From contig NZ_JBPCCU010000001.1 of the NCBI RefSeq assembly GCF_050971785.1, forward strand, positions 124,001 through 188,000: a DNA stretch of 64,000 nt, given 5' to 3'. The position numbers and the translations under genes were made by a program. Position 1 is the first letter of the stretch. Each line of letters opens with the position of its first letter. This DNA comes from Actinomadura_E scrupuli (GTDB taxonomy: Bacteria > Actinomycetota > Actinomycetes > Streptosporangiales > Streptosporangiaceae). Positions 8,520 through 18,359 of the stretch are shown piece by piece. Under the pieces are notes generated by a model. That model had not been told where the DNA came from and ran no database searches. It saw only the letters and a list, made by a program, of their open reading frames with translations.

Positions 8520-9074
8520 ATGGGTCTAGAGGAGAAGCTCCCGAGCGGCTTCCTGCTGAGCACGGTCGAGCAGGTCGCCGGATGGGCGCGTAAGAGTTCG
8601 GTGTGGCCGGCGACGTTCGGCCTCGCCTGCTGTGCGATCGAGATGATGGCCACGGGCGACCCCCGGCACGACTTCGCCCGGTTCGGGATGGAGCGGGCAT
8701 CGGCCACCCCCCGGCAGGCCGACCTGATGATCGTCGCGGGCCGGGTCAGCCAGAAGATGGCGCCGGTGCTGCGGCAGATCTACGACCAGATGTCCGAGCC
8801 CAAGTGGGTCATCGCGATGGGCGTGTGCGCCTCCAGCGGCGGCATGTTCAACAACTACGCCATCGTCCAGGGCGTCGACCACATCGTCCCGGTGGACATC
8901 TACCTGCCCGGCTGCCCGCCGCGGCCCGAGATGCTGCTGGACGCCATCCTGAAGCTGCACGACAAGATCCAGAACACCAAGCTGGGCCCGCACCGTGCCA
9001 AGCAGATCCAGGAACTCGAGCTTTCCAAGGTCAGGCAGTTGCCGCTGCTCAACCAGACGGGGGTGTCCTCATGA
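8520..9074 (+). CDS. nuoB: NADH-quinone oxidoreductase subunit B
   Basis: 184 residues. It carries the four ligands of cluster N2, the last iron-sulfur centre before quinone: the tandem pair C37-C38 in FGLACCAIE, C103 in GVCASSGG and C132 in PGCPPRPE. Length is normal for NuoB, unlike the long-tailed paralogue near 43.4 kb. The ATG at 8520 follows the nuoA stop directly, and the stop overlaps nuoC as ATGA, consistent with translational coupling. Confidence 0.97.
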   Translation: MGLEEKLPSGFLLSTVEQVAGWARKSSVWPATFGLACCAIEMMATGDPRHDFARFGMERASATPRQADLMIVAGRVSQKMAPVLRQIYDQMSEPKWVIAMGVCASSGGMFNNYAIVQGVDHIVPVDIYLPGCPPRPEMLLDAILKLHDKIQNTKLGPHRAKQIQELELSKVRQLPLLNQTGVSS

Positions 9075-9817
9075 GCTCCCAGCACCCCGAGCAGCAGGCC
9101 GAGCAGGCCGCCGACCAGTTGCCGGCCACGCCCGACGCGGCCCAGCCGGAGCGGCCGATCACCCGCACCGGCATGTTCGGCGCGAAGACGACCGGCGACA
9201 CCTCCGGCTACGGCCGCCTGGTCGTCCGGCGGGCCGCCCAGGTGTCGTCCCCCCGGCCCTTCGGCGACCCGAACGGCGCCGGCGAGCCCGGCTGGTTCGA
9301 CGAGGTCCACGACGAGCTGGAGCGTGCCTTCCCCGAGTTCGGTGACGCGATCGAGCGCGTGGTCGTCGACCGCGGCGAGCTGACCTTCCATGTCCGGCGG
9401 GCCTTCCTGCCACAGGCGGCGCAGACCCTGCGGGACGACCTGAAGCTCCGGTTCGAGCTGTGCACCGGGGTCTCCGGTGTGCACTACCCCCAGGAGACCG
9501 GCGCCGAGCTGCGCGCCGTCTACCACTTCCTGTCGATGACCCACAACCGGCGGATCCGGTTCGAGGTCAGCTGCCCCGACGAGGATCCGCACATCCCCTC
9601 CATCGTGTCGATCTATCCGACCAACGACTGGCACGAGCGCGAGACCTACGACTTCTTCGGCATCGTCTTCGACGGTCACCCCGCGCTGACCCGGATCCAG
9701 ATGCCGGACGACTGGGTGGGGCACCCCCAGCGCAAGGACTACCCGCTCGGCGGCATCCCCGTCGAGTACCGCGGCGCCGAGGTTCCGCCGCCGGACGAGC
9801 GGAGGACGTACGTATGA
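9071..9817 (+). CDS. nuoC: NADH-quinone oxidoreductase subunit C
   Basis: 248 residues, the 30-kDa peripheral-arm subunit. The signature DWHERETYDFFGI begins near residue 186, followed by the C-terminal RKDYPL element that contacts NuoD. The first about 75 residues are Gln/Ala/Pro-rich and variable, an extension typical of actinobacterial NuoC. It overlaps nuoB and nuoD by four bases each. Confidence 0.96.
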   Translation: MSSQHPEQQAEQAADQLPATPDAAQPERPITRTGMFGAKTTGDTSGYGRLVVRRAAQVSSPRPFGDPNGAGEPGWFDEVHDELERAFPEFGDAIERVVVDRGELTFHVRRAFLPQAAQTLRDDLKLRFELCTGVSGVHYPQETGAELRAVYHFLSMTHNRRIRFEVSCPDEDPHIPSIVSIYPTNDWHERETYDFFGIVFDGHPALTRIQMPDDWVGHPQRKDYPLGGIPVEYRGAEVPPPDERRTYV

Positions 9818-11169
9818 GTACCACCTATGACGCCTACGCCGCGGCCGCCACCGACGACGGCACCGCCGAGGGCACGGTCCTCAACGTGGCCGGGCAGGAC
9901 TGGGACAACGTCGTCAAGGGCGCCGCGGACTCCCCCGAGGAACTGCTGGTCATCAACATGGGCCCGCAGCACCCCTCCACGCACGGGGTGCTCCGGCTGG
10001 TCCTCACCCTCGACGGCGAGACCTGCAAAGAGGCCCGGGTCGGGATCGGCTACCTGCACACCGGCATCGAGAAGAACATGGAGTTCCGGACCTGGACGCA
10101 GGGCAGCACGTTCTGCACCCGGATGGACTACCTGGCGCCGCTGTTCAACGAGGCCGCCTACAGCATGGGCGTGGAGAAGCTGCTCGGCATCACCGACCGG
10201 ATCCCGGAGCGGGCGCAGGTGATCCGGGTGATGATGATGGAGCTCAACCGGATCTCCTCGCACCTGGTCGCGATCGCGACGTTCGGCCTGGAGCTGGGCG
10301 CCACCACCGTCATGCTCAACGGCTTCATCGAGCGGGAGTACACCCTCGACATCTTCGAGCTGGTGACCGGCCTGCGGATGAACATGGCCTACATCCGGCC
10401 GGGCGGGGTGGCCCAGGACCTGCCGCCCGGGTCCAGCGACAAGATCCGTGAGTATCTGGAGCGGATGCCGGGGCGCCTGCAGGCGATGCGCAAGCTCCTG
10501 GACGACAACCCGGTCTACAAGGCTCGTACGCAGGGCATCGCCCACCTGGACCTGACCGGGTGCATGGCGCTGGGCATCACCGGCCCGATCCTGCGCTCGG
10601 CCGGGCTGCCCTGGGACCTGCGCAAGACCGAGCCGTACAGCGGGTACGAGACCTACGACTTCGACGTCCCGACCGAGACCTCCTGCGACGTCTACGGCCG
10701 TTATCTCGTCCGGATGGCCGAGATGGACGAGTCGCTCAAGATCATCGAGCAGTGCCTGGAGCGGCTGACCACCGGGTCGGCCAAATCGGGCCCGGTGATG
10801 ATCGAGGACAAGAAGATCGGCTGGCCGGCGCAGCTCGCGATCGGCGCCGACGGCATGGGCAACTCCCCGGCGCACATCGCGCACATCATGGGGACCTCGA
10901 TGGAGGCGCTCATCCACCACTTCAAGCTGGTGACCGAGGGCTTCCGGGTCCCGGCCGGGCAGGTCTACACCGCCGTGGAGTCGCCCCGCGGGGAGCTCGC
11001 GGCGCACATCGTCAGCGACGGCGGCACCCGGCCGTACCGCGTGCACTTCCGGGAGCCGTCCTTCACCAACCTGCAGGCCACCGCCGCCATGTGCGAAGGG
11101 GGCATGGTGGCCGACGTCATCGCCGCCGTGGCCAGCATCGACCCCGTGATGGGGGGTGTGGACCGATGA
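9814..11169 (+). CDS. nuoD: NADH-quinone oxidoreductase subunit D
   Basis: 451 residues, the 49-kDa subunit related to the large subunit of [NiFe] hydrogenases; with NuoB it forms the quinone-binding cavity. The conserved NMGPQHPSTHGVLR stretch near residues 49-62 supplies quinone-pocket residues, and the C-terminus has the family-typical VMGGVDR ending. About 45 variable residues precede the core. This is the only nuoD in the window; the second nuo cluster has none. Confidence 0.97.
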   Translation: MSTTYDAYAAAATDDGTAEGTVLNVAGQDWDNVVKGAADSPEELLVINMGPQHPSTHGVLRLVLTLDGETCKEARVGIGYLHTGIEKNMEFRTWTQGSTFCTRMDYLAPLFNEAAYSMGVEKLLGITDRIPERAQVIRVMMMELNRISSHLVAIATFGLELGATTVMLNGFIEREYTLDIFELVTGLRMNMAYIRPGGVAQDLPPGSSDKIREYLERMPGRLQAMRKLLDDNPVYKARTQGIAHLDLTGCMALGITGPILRSAGLPWDLRKTEPYSGYETYDFDVPTETSCDVYGRYLVRMAEMDESLKIIEQCLERLTTGSAKSGPVMIEDKKIGWPAQLAIGADGMGNSPAHIAHIMGTSMEALIHHFKLVTEGFRVPAGQVYTAVESPRGELAAHIVSDGGTRPYRVHFREPSFTNLQATAAMCEGGMVADVIAAVASIDPVMGGVDR

Positions 11170-11951
11170 GCGGCGAGCAGCCGAGCGAGCTTGCGAGTGA
11201 TAGGGGGAGCACGACCGTGAGCACTGGCTTCGAACCCGAGGTCATGGAGCGTCTCGAGCGAGACGCCAAGGACATCATCGCGCGCTATCCCAGGCCGCGT
11301 TCGGCGCTGCTGCCGCTGCTGCACCTGGTGCAGTCCGAGGAGGGCTACGTCACCAGGAACGGTGTCGCCTTCTGCGCGCAGGTGCTGGGCATCACCGAGG
11401 CCGAAGTGACGGGTGTGGTGACCTTCTACACCCAGTACAAGCGCCGGCCCGTCGGCGACTACCACGTCGGCGTCTGCATCAACACGCTGTGCGCGGTGAT
11501 GGGCGGTGACCAGATCTGGTCGGAGCTGTCGGAACATGTCGGAGTGGGCCAGAACGAGGCCACCGAGGACGGCAAGATCAGCCTCGAGCGGATCGAGTGC
11601 AACGCCGCCTGCGACTACGCGCCCGTGATGACGGTCAACTGGGAGTTCTACGACAACATGACCCCGGAGAAGGCCAAGCGGCTGGTCGACGACCTGCGCG
11701 TGGGCAAGGAGGTCCTGCCCTCCCGCGGGCCGGACAGCCTCTCCACCTGGAAGGCCGCCTCCCGGGTGCTGGCGGGCTTCCCCGACGGCAAGGCGCTGGA
11801 GGGCCCGCAGGCCGGACCGCGATCCCTGGTCGGCCTGGAGCTGGCCAAGGAGCAGGGCTGGCAGGCACCGCCGGCGGAAGGACACCCGGAGCCGCACGAG
11901 CCGGCCACCGGCCCGATGGCCTCCGGGAACCAGGAGGACGTGAACCTGTGA
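11166..11951 (+). CDS. nuoE: NADH-quinone oxidoreductase subunit E
   Basis: 261 residues if started at ATG 11166, which overlaps the nuoD stop (ATGA). GTG 11217 has an excellent AGGGGGAG site 7 bases upstream and would give 244 residues, so the true start is uncertain. The thioredoxin-like fold carries the [2Fe-2S] cluster N1a with ligands C104 and C109 (CINTLC) and C145 and C149 (CNAAC), numbered from 11166. The C-terminal about 80 residues are a Pro/Glu/Gly-rich extension. It partners NuoF in the NADH-oxidising module. Confidence 0.96.
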   Translation: MSGEQPSELASDRGSTTVSTGFEPEVMERLERDAKDIIARYPRPRSALLPLLHLVQSEEGYVTRNGVAFCAQVLGITEAEVTGVVTFYTQYKRRPVGDYHVGVCINTLCAVMGGDQIWSELSEHVGVGQNEATEDGKISLERIECNAACDYAPVMTVNWEFYDNMTPEKAKRLVDDLRVGKEVLPSRGPDSLSTWKAASRVLAGFPDGKALEGPQAGPRSLVGLELAKEQGWQAPPAEGHPEPHEPATGPMASGNQEDVNL

Positions 11952-13249
11952 CCACTCTCACTCCCATCCTCACCAGGAACTGGGATCAGCCGGACTCCTT
12001 CACCCTGGAGGCGTACGAGCGCAACGGCGGCTACCGGGCCCTGCGCAAGGCGCTCGGCATGACCCCGGACGACCTGATCGCCTCGGTCAAGGACTCCGGC
12101 CTCCGCGGCCGCGGCGGCGCGGGCTTTCCCACCGGCATGAAGTGGAGCTTCATCCCCAAGGGCAGCACCAAGCCGACCTACCTGGTCGTCAACGCGGACG
12201 AGTCCGAGCCGGGCACGTGCAAGGACATCCCGCTGATGATGGCCGATCCGCACGCCCTCATCGAGGGCTGCGTGATCAGCGCGTACGCCATCCGCGCCAA
12301 CCACGCCTTCATCTACATCCGGGGCGAGGTCCTGCACGTCATCCGCCGGGTCCAGCAGGCGGTGGCGGACGCGTACGCGGCCGGTTACCTCGGCACGGAC
12401 ATCCTCGGCTCCGGCTACGACCTGGAACTGATCGTGCACTGCGGAGCCGGCGCCTACATCTGCGGCGAGGAGACGGCGCTGCTCGACTCGCTGGAGGGAT
12501 ACCGGGGCCAGCCCAGGCTCAAGCCCCCCTTCCCCGCGGTGGCGGGCCTCTACGGCGGCCCCACTGTCATCAACAACGTCGAGTCGATCGCCAGCGTTCC
12601 CTCGATCGTCGACAGCGGCGCCGACTGGTTCGCGTCGCTGGGCACCGAGAAGTCCAAGGGATTCGGGATCTTCTCGCTCTCCGGGCACGTCACCCGCCCC
12701 GGCCAGTACGAGGCACCGCTCGGCATCACGCTGCGCGAGCTGCTCGACATGGCCGGCGGGATCCGGGCCGGGCACCAGCTGAAGTTCTGGACCCCCGGTG
12801 GCTCGTCCACCCCCATCCTCACGCCGGAGCATCTCGACGTGCCGCTCGACTTCGAGAGCGTCGCGGCGGCCGGCTCCATGCTCGGCACCCGGGCACTGCA
12901 GATCTTCGACGAGACGACCTGCGTGCTGCGGGCCGTGCTGCGGTGGACGGCGTTCTACGAGCACGAGTCCTGCGGCAAGTGCACTCCCTGCCGGGAGGGC
13001 ACGTACTGGCTGAAGCAGGTGCTGGCCCGGCTGGAGAAGGGCCAGGGGTCCGAGGAGGACCTCGGCACCCTCAACGACATCGCCGACAACATCCTCGGCC
13101 GGTCGTTCTGCGCGCTGGGCGACGGCGCGACCAGCCCGATCCACTCGTCGATCAGGTACTTCCGCGACGAGTACCTCCGGCACTTCGAGCACGGCGGCTG
13201 TCCCTTCGACCCCGCCAAGTCCACGGTTTGGGCAGGGGGTAACGCCTGA
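11948..13249 (+). CDS. nuoF: NADH-quinone oxidoreductase subunit F (NADH/FMN-binding)
   Basis: 433 residues, the NADH-oxidising flavoprotein. The glycine-rich FMN/NADH loop GRGGAGFPTG is near residues 56-65 and the FMN-site GAGAYICGEETAL near 165-177. Cluster N3 ligands are C342, C345 and C348 (CGKCTPC) and C388. The GTG start overlaps the nuoE stop (GTGA), and the stop shares one base with the nuoG start. Confidence 0.97.
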   Translation: MTTLTPILTRNWDQPDSFTLEAYERNGGYRALRKALGMTPDDLIASVKDSGLRGRGGAGFPTGMKWSFIPKGSTKPTYLVVNADESEPGTCKDIPLMMADPHALIEGCVISAYAIRANHAFIYIRGEVLHVIRRVQQAVADAYAAGYLGTDILGSGYDLELIVHCGAGAYICGEETALLDSLEGYRGQPRLKPPFPAVAGLYGGPTVINNVESIASVPSIVDSGADWFASLGTEKSKGFGIFSLSGHVTRPGQYEAPLGITLRELLDMAGGIRAGHQLKFWTPGGSSTPILTPEHLDVPLDFESVAAAGSMLGTRALQIFDETTCVLRAVLRWTAFYEHESCGKCTPCREGTYWLKQVLARLEKGQGSEEDLGTLNDIADNILGRSFCALGDGATSPIHSSIRYFRDEYLRHFEHGGCPFDPAKSTVWAGGNA

Positions 13250-15696
13250 TGACGGTGACGGTCAGCGGTGGCTCTGCCGCCGCGGAGGAGCCGCAGGAAG
13301 TGGCCGTGCCGATGGTGGGCCTCACCATCGACGGTTTCGAGATCGAGGTGCCCGAGGGCACTCTGATCATCCGGGCGGCGGAGCTGCTCGGGATCCAGAT
13401 CCCCCGGTTCTGCGACCACCCCCTGCTCGACCCGGTCGGCGCCTGCCGCCAGTGCCTGGTCGAGATCCCGGACGCCGGCAACGGGCGCGGGATGCCCAAG
13501 CCGCAGGCGTCCTGCACCATCACGGTGGCGCAGGGCATGGTGGTCAAGACCCAGCTCACGTCGGAGGTGGCCGACAAGGCCCAGCACGGCGTCATGGAGA
13601 TGCTGCTGATCAACCACCCGCTGGACTGCCCGGTCTGCGACAAGGGCGGCGAGTGCCCCCTGCAGAACCAGGCGATGTCCAACGGCCGGGGCGAGACGCG
13701 CTTCATCGAGACCAAGCGCACCTTCCCCAAGCCGCTGCCGCTGTCCTCCGAGGTGCTGCTGGACCGGGAACGCTGCATCCAGTGCGCCCGCTGCACCCGG
13801 TTCTCCGCGCAGGTCGCCGGTGACGCCTTCATCGACCTGTTCGAGCGCGGTGCCAAGGAGCAGGTCGGCATCGCCGACGGCAAGCCGTTCCAGTCGTACT
13901 TCTCCGGCAACACCGTGCAGATCTGCCCGGTCGGCGCGCTGACCGGTGCCGCCTACCGCTTCCGGGCCCGGCCGTTCGACCTGGTCTCGGTGCCGAGCAT
14001 CTGCGAGCACTGCTCGTCGGGCTGCGCGCAGCGTACCGACCACCGGCGGGGCAAGGTCACCAGGCGGCTCGCCGGGGACGACCCGCAGGTCAACGAGGAG
14101 TGGAACTGCGACAAGGGGCGGTGGGCGTTCGCCTACGCGACCCTGCCCGACCGGCTCACCTCCCCGCTGGTCCGCAACGAGGAGGGCGTGCTGGAGCCGA
14201 CCTCGTGGCCGGAGGCGCTGACCATCGCGGCCCGCGGCCTGGCCGCCGCCCGCGGCTCGGCGGGGGTGCTGGCCGGTGGCCGGCTGCCCCTGGAGGACTC
14301 CTACGCCTACGCCAAGTTCACCCGGCTGGCGCTGGCCGGCAACGACGTCGACTTCCGGGCCCGGTCGCACTCCCGTGAGGAGGCCGAGTTCTTGGCCTCC
14401 TCGGTGGCGGGCCGTGGCATCGAGGTCTCCTACCGCGACCTCGAGAAGGCACCGGCGGTGCTGCTGGCCGGCTTCGAGCCGGAGGAGGAGTCGCCGATCG
14501 TCTTCCTGCGGCTCCGCAAGGCGGCCCGGCAGCACGGCCTGAAGGTGTACGGGATCGCCCCGTACGCCACCCGCGGCCTGGAGAAGGTGAGCGGCACGCT
14601 GCTCCCGGCGCTCCCGGGCGGCGAGGCCGAGGCGCTCGGGTCACTGGTGACCGAGCCGTCGGACGCCGCCGAGGCGCTCAAGCTGCCCGGATCGGTCATC
14701 CTCGTCGGTGAGCGGCTGGCCGCCAGCCCCGGCGCGCTGTCCAGCGCGGTACGGCTGGCGCACGTCACCGGCGCCCGGCTCTGCTGGGTGCCCCGGCGCG
14801 CGGGCGAGCGGGGGGCCATCGAGGCGGGCGCCCTGCCGGGCCTGCTGCCGATCGGCCGCCCGGTCACCGACCCGGCCGCACGGGCCGAGGTCGCCCGGGT
14901 GTGGAACGTCAGCGACCTGCCGGCCCAGCCGGGCCGCGACACCGCCCAGATCCTCGCCGCCGCGGCGGCCGGGGAGCTGGGGGCGCTGGTCATCGGCGGC
15001 GTCGACCCCTACGACCTGCCCGACCCGGCGGCGACGCTGGCCGCCATCGAGGCGACCCCGTTCGTGGTGAGCCTGGAGCAGCGGGTCAGCGCGGTCACCG
15101 ACCGGGCCGACGTGGTCTTCCCGGTCGCGACCGTCGACCAGAAGGCCGGCACGTTCGTCAACTGGGAGGGCCGCGGCCGTCCCTTCGACGTCGCGCTGCG
15201 GGTCCCGGGCGCCATGTCGGACCTGCGGGTGCTGGACGCGCTCGCCGCCGAGATGGACGTGCACCTGGGCCTGCCCGGTCCCGAGGTGGCCCGAGCCGAG
15301 CTCACCGAGCTGGGCGGCTACAAGGGCACCCGGCCGGAGCCGCCCAGCGTGTCCGGCAGGCTGCGGCCGCACCCTGAGCGGGGTGAGGCACTGCTGGCCA
15401 CCTGGCGGCTGCTGCTGGACGCGGGCCGGCTGCAGGACGGTGAGCCGCACCTGGCCGGCACGGCCAAGGCGCCGGTCGCCCGGCTGTCGGCCGCCACCGC
15501 GCTGGAGATCGTGGCCTCGGACACCGTGACGGTCGCGACCGACCACGGCTCGGTGACCGTGCCGTTCGAAATCGTCCCGGACATGCCCGACCGGGTGGTC
15601 TGGCTGCCGGCCAACTCTCTGGGCTGCGCGGTCCACCGCGACCTCGGGGTGGACGCCGGAGCAGTCGTGAAGCTCTCCTCTGGAGGTGCCGCGTGA
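13249..15696 (+). CDS. nuoG: NADH-quinone oxidoreductase subunit G
   Basis: 815 residues. The N-terminal [2Fe-2S] domain has C55, C66, C69 and C89. Next comes the His/Cys region HPLDCPVCDKGGECPLQ, then two [4Fe-4S] motifs including CIQCARC, and then a molybdopterin-oxidoreductase-like domain with CEHCSSGC that no longer binds molybdenum in complex I. The protein passes electrons along the peripheral arm. Sequence after residue about 350 is Ala/Leu-rich and variable, as usual for actinobacterial NuoG. Confidence 0.95.
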   Translation: MTVTVSGGSAAAEEPQEVAVPMVGLTIDGFEIEVPEGTLIIRAAELLGIQIPRFCDHPLLDPVGACRQCLVEIPDAGNGRGMPKPQASCTITVAQGMVVKTQLTSEVADKAQHGVMEMLLINHPLDCPVCDKGGECPLQNQAMSNGRGETRFIETKRTFPKPLPLSSEVLLDRERCIQCARCTRFSAQVAGDAFIDLFERGAKEQVGIADGKPFQSYFSGNTVQICPVGALTGAAYRFRARPFDLVSVPSICEHCSSGCAQRTDHRRGKVTRRLAGDDPQVNEEWNCDKGRWAFAYATLPDRLTSPLVRNEEGVLEPTSWPEALTIAARGLAAARGSAGVLAGGRLPLEDSYAYAKFTRLALAGNDVDFRARSHSREEAEFLASSVAGRGIEVSYRDLEKAPAVLLAGFEPEEESPIVFLRLRKAARQHGLKVYGIAPYATRGLEKVSGTLLPALPGGEAEALGSLVTEPSDAAEALKLPGSVILVGERLAASPGALSSAVRLAHVTGARLCWVPRRAGERGAIEAGALPGLLPIGRPVTDPAARAEVARVWNVSDLPAQPGRDTAQILAAAAAGELGALVIGGVDPYDLPDPAATLAAIEATPFVVSLEQRVSAVTDRADVVFPVATVDQKAGTFVNWEGRGRPFDVALRVPGAMSDLRVLDALAAEMDVHLGLPGPEVARAELTELGGYKGTRPEPPSVSGRLRPHPERGEALLATWRLLLDAGRLQDGEPHLAGTAKAPVARLSAATALEIVASDTVTVATDHGSVTVPFEIVPDMPDRVVWLPANSLGCAVHRDLGVDAGAVVKLSSGGAA

Positions 15697-17000
15697 AGTG
15701 CACCACGGACGGCCTGGCAGGGTTCGGCTGCGACCCCTGGTGGCTGATCCTCGCCAAGGTCCTGGTCGTCTTCGTCTTCCTGGTCGTGACCGTCCTGCTG
15801 TCCATGTGGGTGGAGCGGCGGGTCATCGGCCGGATGCAGCTGCGGATCGGGCCCAACCGGGCCGGGCCCTTCGGCCTGCTCCAGGGCCTCGCGGACGGCG
15901 TCAAGCTGGCGCTCAAGGAGGACATCGTCCCCAGCCAGGTCGACAAGACCGTGTTCTGGCTGGCGCCGGTGGTGTCGGCGGTCCCCGCCTTCATCTCCTT
16001 CATCATCATCCCGTTCGGCCCGAGCGTGTCGATCTTCGGTCACCAGACGCAGCTCCAGGGCACCGACCTCCCGGTCGCGGTGCTGCTGGTGCTGGCGATG
16101 TCCTCGATGGGCGTCTACGGGATCGTGCTGGCCGGCTGGTCGTCGATGTCGCCGTACTCCCTGCTCGGCGGGCTCCGGTCCAGCGCGCAGGTGATCTCCT
16201 ACGAGATCGCGATGGGCCTGTCCTTCGTGGCGGTGTTCATGTTCGCCGGGTCGCTGTCGACCTCGCAGATCGTGGCCGGTCAGCAGCACATCTGGTACGC
16301 GGTGCTGCTCGCCCCGTCGTTCGTGATCTACATCATCACGATGATGGGCGAGTCGAACCGGATCCCCTTCGACCTGCCCGAGGGCGAGGGCGAGCTCGTC
16401 GGCGGCTTCCACACCGAGTACTCCTCGCTGAAGTTCGCGATGTTCTTCCTGGCCGAGTACATCAACCTGGCCACCCTGTCGGCGCTGGCCACCACGCTGT
16501 TCCTGGGCGGCTGGCGGGCGCCGCCGCCGATCTCCACGGTCTGGTCGGGCGCCAACGAGGGCTGGTGGCCGGTCCTGTGGTTCCTGGTCAAGATCTGGCT
16601 GTTCATCTTCTTCTTCATCTGGCTGCGCGCCTCGCTGCCGCGGGTGCGCTACGACCAGCTGATGAAGCTGGGCTGGAAGGTCCTGATGCCGATCTCGCTC
16701 GGCTGGATCCTGCTCGTGGCCACCATCAAGACGGCCGGCCGGCAGGGGGCCAGTCAGCAGCAGATCTGGTTCTGGGGCGGTGCGGCCATCCTCGCCCTGC
16801 TGGCGCTCTCCTTCGCCTGGGACGCGTTCTCCGGGAAGGACAGGCGCCAGGAGACCGAAGCGGATCTCCCCGCGGCGGATGCCGTGGATCCCGCCGCCGG
16901 CGGGTTCCCCGTACCGCCACTCGACGCACCCCACTACCACGGTGTCGTGTCCGGGACTCCCGGCACGACCCACAAGGAGGTCCCCAGTGGGCTTCACTGA
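15693..17000 (+). CDS. nuoH: NADH-quinone oxidoreductase subunit H
   Basis: 435 residues, the membrane subunit joining the quinone cavity to the proton-pumping arm. It has about eight helices, with the conserved loop RIGPNRAGPFGLLQ..DGVKL near the N-terminus and ESNRIPFDLPEGEGELVGGF in the middle. Compared with the roughly 320-residue classical length (and NuoH2 here) it has a C-terminal extension of about 80 polar residues ending in His/Pro/Gly-rich sequence, as seen in other actinobacteria. It overlaps nuoI by 14 bases. Confidence 0.96.
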   Translation: MKCTTDGLAGFGCDPWWLILAKVLVVFVFLVVTVLLSMWVERRVIGRMQLRIGPNRAGPFGLLQGLADGVKLALKEDIVPSQVDKTVFWLAPVVSAVPAFISFIIIPFGPSVSIFGHQTQLQGTDLPVAVLLVLAMSSMGVYGIVLAGWSSMSPYSLLGGLRSSAQVISYEIAMGLSFVAVFMFAGSLSTSQIVAGQQHIWYAVLLAPSFVIYIITMMGESNRIPFDLPEGEGELVGGFHTEYSSLKFAMFFLAEYINLATLSALATTLFLGGWRAPPPISTVWSGANEGWWPVLWFLVKIWLFIFFFIWLRASLPRVRYDQLMKLGWKVLMPISLGWILLVATIKTAGRQGASQQQIWFWGGAAILALLALSFAWDAFSGKDRRQETEADLPAADAVDPAAGGFPVPPLDAPHYHGVVSGTPGTTHKEVPSGLH

Positions 17001-17583
17001 TTTCCTGAACCCCGTCAAGGGCTTCGGGGTCGCCTTCCACCAGCTGCTGACCAAGCCGGAGACGGTCCAGTACCCGGAGCAGAAGCTGCCGCCGGCGCCG
17101 CGCTTCCACGGCCGGCACCAGCTCAACCGCTGGCCGGACGGGCTGGAGAAGTGCATCGGCTGCGAGCTGTGCGCCTGGGCCTGCCCGGCGGACGCGATCT
17201 ACGTCGAGGGCGGCGACAACTCCGAGGAGGCGCGGTTCTCGCCGGGCGAGCGCTACGGCCGCGTCTACCAGATCAACTACCTGCGCTGCATCCTGTGCGG
17301 GCTGTGCATCGAGGCGTGCCCGACCCGGGCGCTCACGATGACCAACGAGTACGAGCTCGCCGACGACAGCCGGGAGAGCCTGATCTACACCAAGGACATG
17401 CTGCTCGCGCCGTTGCGCGAGGGCATGGAGCCGCCGCCGCACGCCATGCGGCTCGGGGAGACCGAGGAGGACTACTACCGTCTCGGCCTCAGCGACGACG
17501 CGGCGGCTCCGAAGATCCCCTCCGAGGGCGGCGGCCGGGCCGGTGTGGACGAGGCGGTCCGCAAGGAGGCTGAGAAAAAGTGA
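16987..17583 (+). CDS. nuoI: NADH-quinone oxidoreductase subunit I
   Basis: 198 residues, a two-[4Fe-4S] ferredoxin-like subunit (clusters N6a and N6b). The motifs are C56, C59, C62, C66 (CIGCELCAWACP) and C101, C104, C107, C111 (CILCGLCIEACP). The GTG start lies inside nuoH with AAGGAGG about 8 bases upstream. The acidic and Lys-rich C-terminal tail is non-conserved. The stop overlaps the nuoJ start (GTGA). Confidence 0.96.
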   Translation: MGFTDFLNPVKGFGVAFHQLLTKPETVQYPEQKLPPAPRFHGRHQLNRWPDGLEKCIGCELCAWACPADAIYVEGGDNSEEARFSPGERYGRVYQINYLRCILCGLCIEACPTRALTMTNEYELADDSRESLIYTKDMLLAPLREGMEPPPHAMRLGETEEDYYRLGLSDDAAAPKIPSEGGGRAGVDEAVRKEAEKK

Positions 17584-18359
17584 TCTTCTGGTTGGTCACC
17601 ATCCTGTCGGTGCCGGCGGCCATGGGCATGATCTTCATGCGCAAGGCCGTCCACTCGGCACTGATGCTGGCGGTGGTGATGCTCTCGCTGGCCCTCGCCT
17701 ACGCCGCGCAGGACGCGCCGTTCCTGGCCTTCGTCCAGGTGATCGTCTACACCGGCGCGGTGCTGATGCTCTTCCTGTTCGTGATCATGCTGGTCGGGGT
17801 GAGCTCGACGGACTCGCTGGTCGAGACCATCCGCGGGCAGCGGCTGCTGGCCGGCGTCGCGGGTCTCGCGTTCGTGGTGCTGCTGGTCACCGGCTTCGGT
17901 CATGTCGCGCTGGGCGGCGCCCGGGGTCTCAAGCAGGCCAACGCCGAGGGCAACGTCTTCGGCCTGGCCACGCTGATCTTCACCAAGTACGTCTTCGCCT
18001 TCGAGGTGACCAGCGCGCTGCTGATCACCGCGGCGCTGGGCGCGATGGTGCTGGCACACCGCGAGCGGACCTCGCCGAAGGCCACCCAGCGGCAGCTGTC
18101 CGAGGAGCGCTTCAAGGTCGGCGGGCACCCGGCGCCGCTTCCCGGGCCGGGCACCTACGCCCGGCACAACGCCGTGGACATGCCCGCGCTGCTGCCCGAC
18201 GGCACCGTCTCGGAGCTGTCGGTCAACCCCGTCATCGCCCGGCGCCCGGACACTCCGGAGCGGCACGCCGACCTGTACGGCCACACCGTGCAGGAGGCGA
18301 TCGACGAGGACGTCGCGGCCGTCAAGGCGGAGGTCGAGAAGGCGGAGGCAGAGAAGTGA
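17580..18359 (+). CDS. nuoJ: NADH-quinone oxidoreductase subunit J
   Basis: 259 residues. Five membrane helices occupy the first about 165 residues, including the mobile helix region with YTGAVLMLFLFVIML. The last about 90 residues are a charged soluble tail (Pro/Arg, then Glu/Ala/Lys) absent from NuoJ2 in the second cluster. The GTG start and stop both overlap the neighbouring genes by four bases. Confidence 0.95.
   Translation: MIFWLVTILSVPAAMGMIFMRKAVHSALMLAVVMLSLALAYAAQDAPFLAFVQVIVYTGAVLMLFLFVIMLVGVSSTDSLVETIRGQRLLAGVAGLAFVVLLVTGFGHVALGGARGLKQANAEGNVFGLATLIFTKYVFAFEVTSALLITAALGAMVLAHRERTSPKATQRQLSEERFKVGGHPAPLPGPGTYARHNAVDMPALLPDGTVSELSVNPVIARRPDTPERHADLYGHTVQEAIDEDVAAVKAEVEKAEAEK

Noticed and set aside
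9739..13192. Long open frames on the minus strand opposite nuoD and nuoF
   Set aside because: Composition is the Arg/Gly/Val/His-rich kind expected from antisense of GC-rich genes, and the plus strand encodes unmistakable NuoD, NuoE and NuoF.
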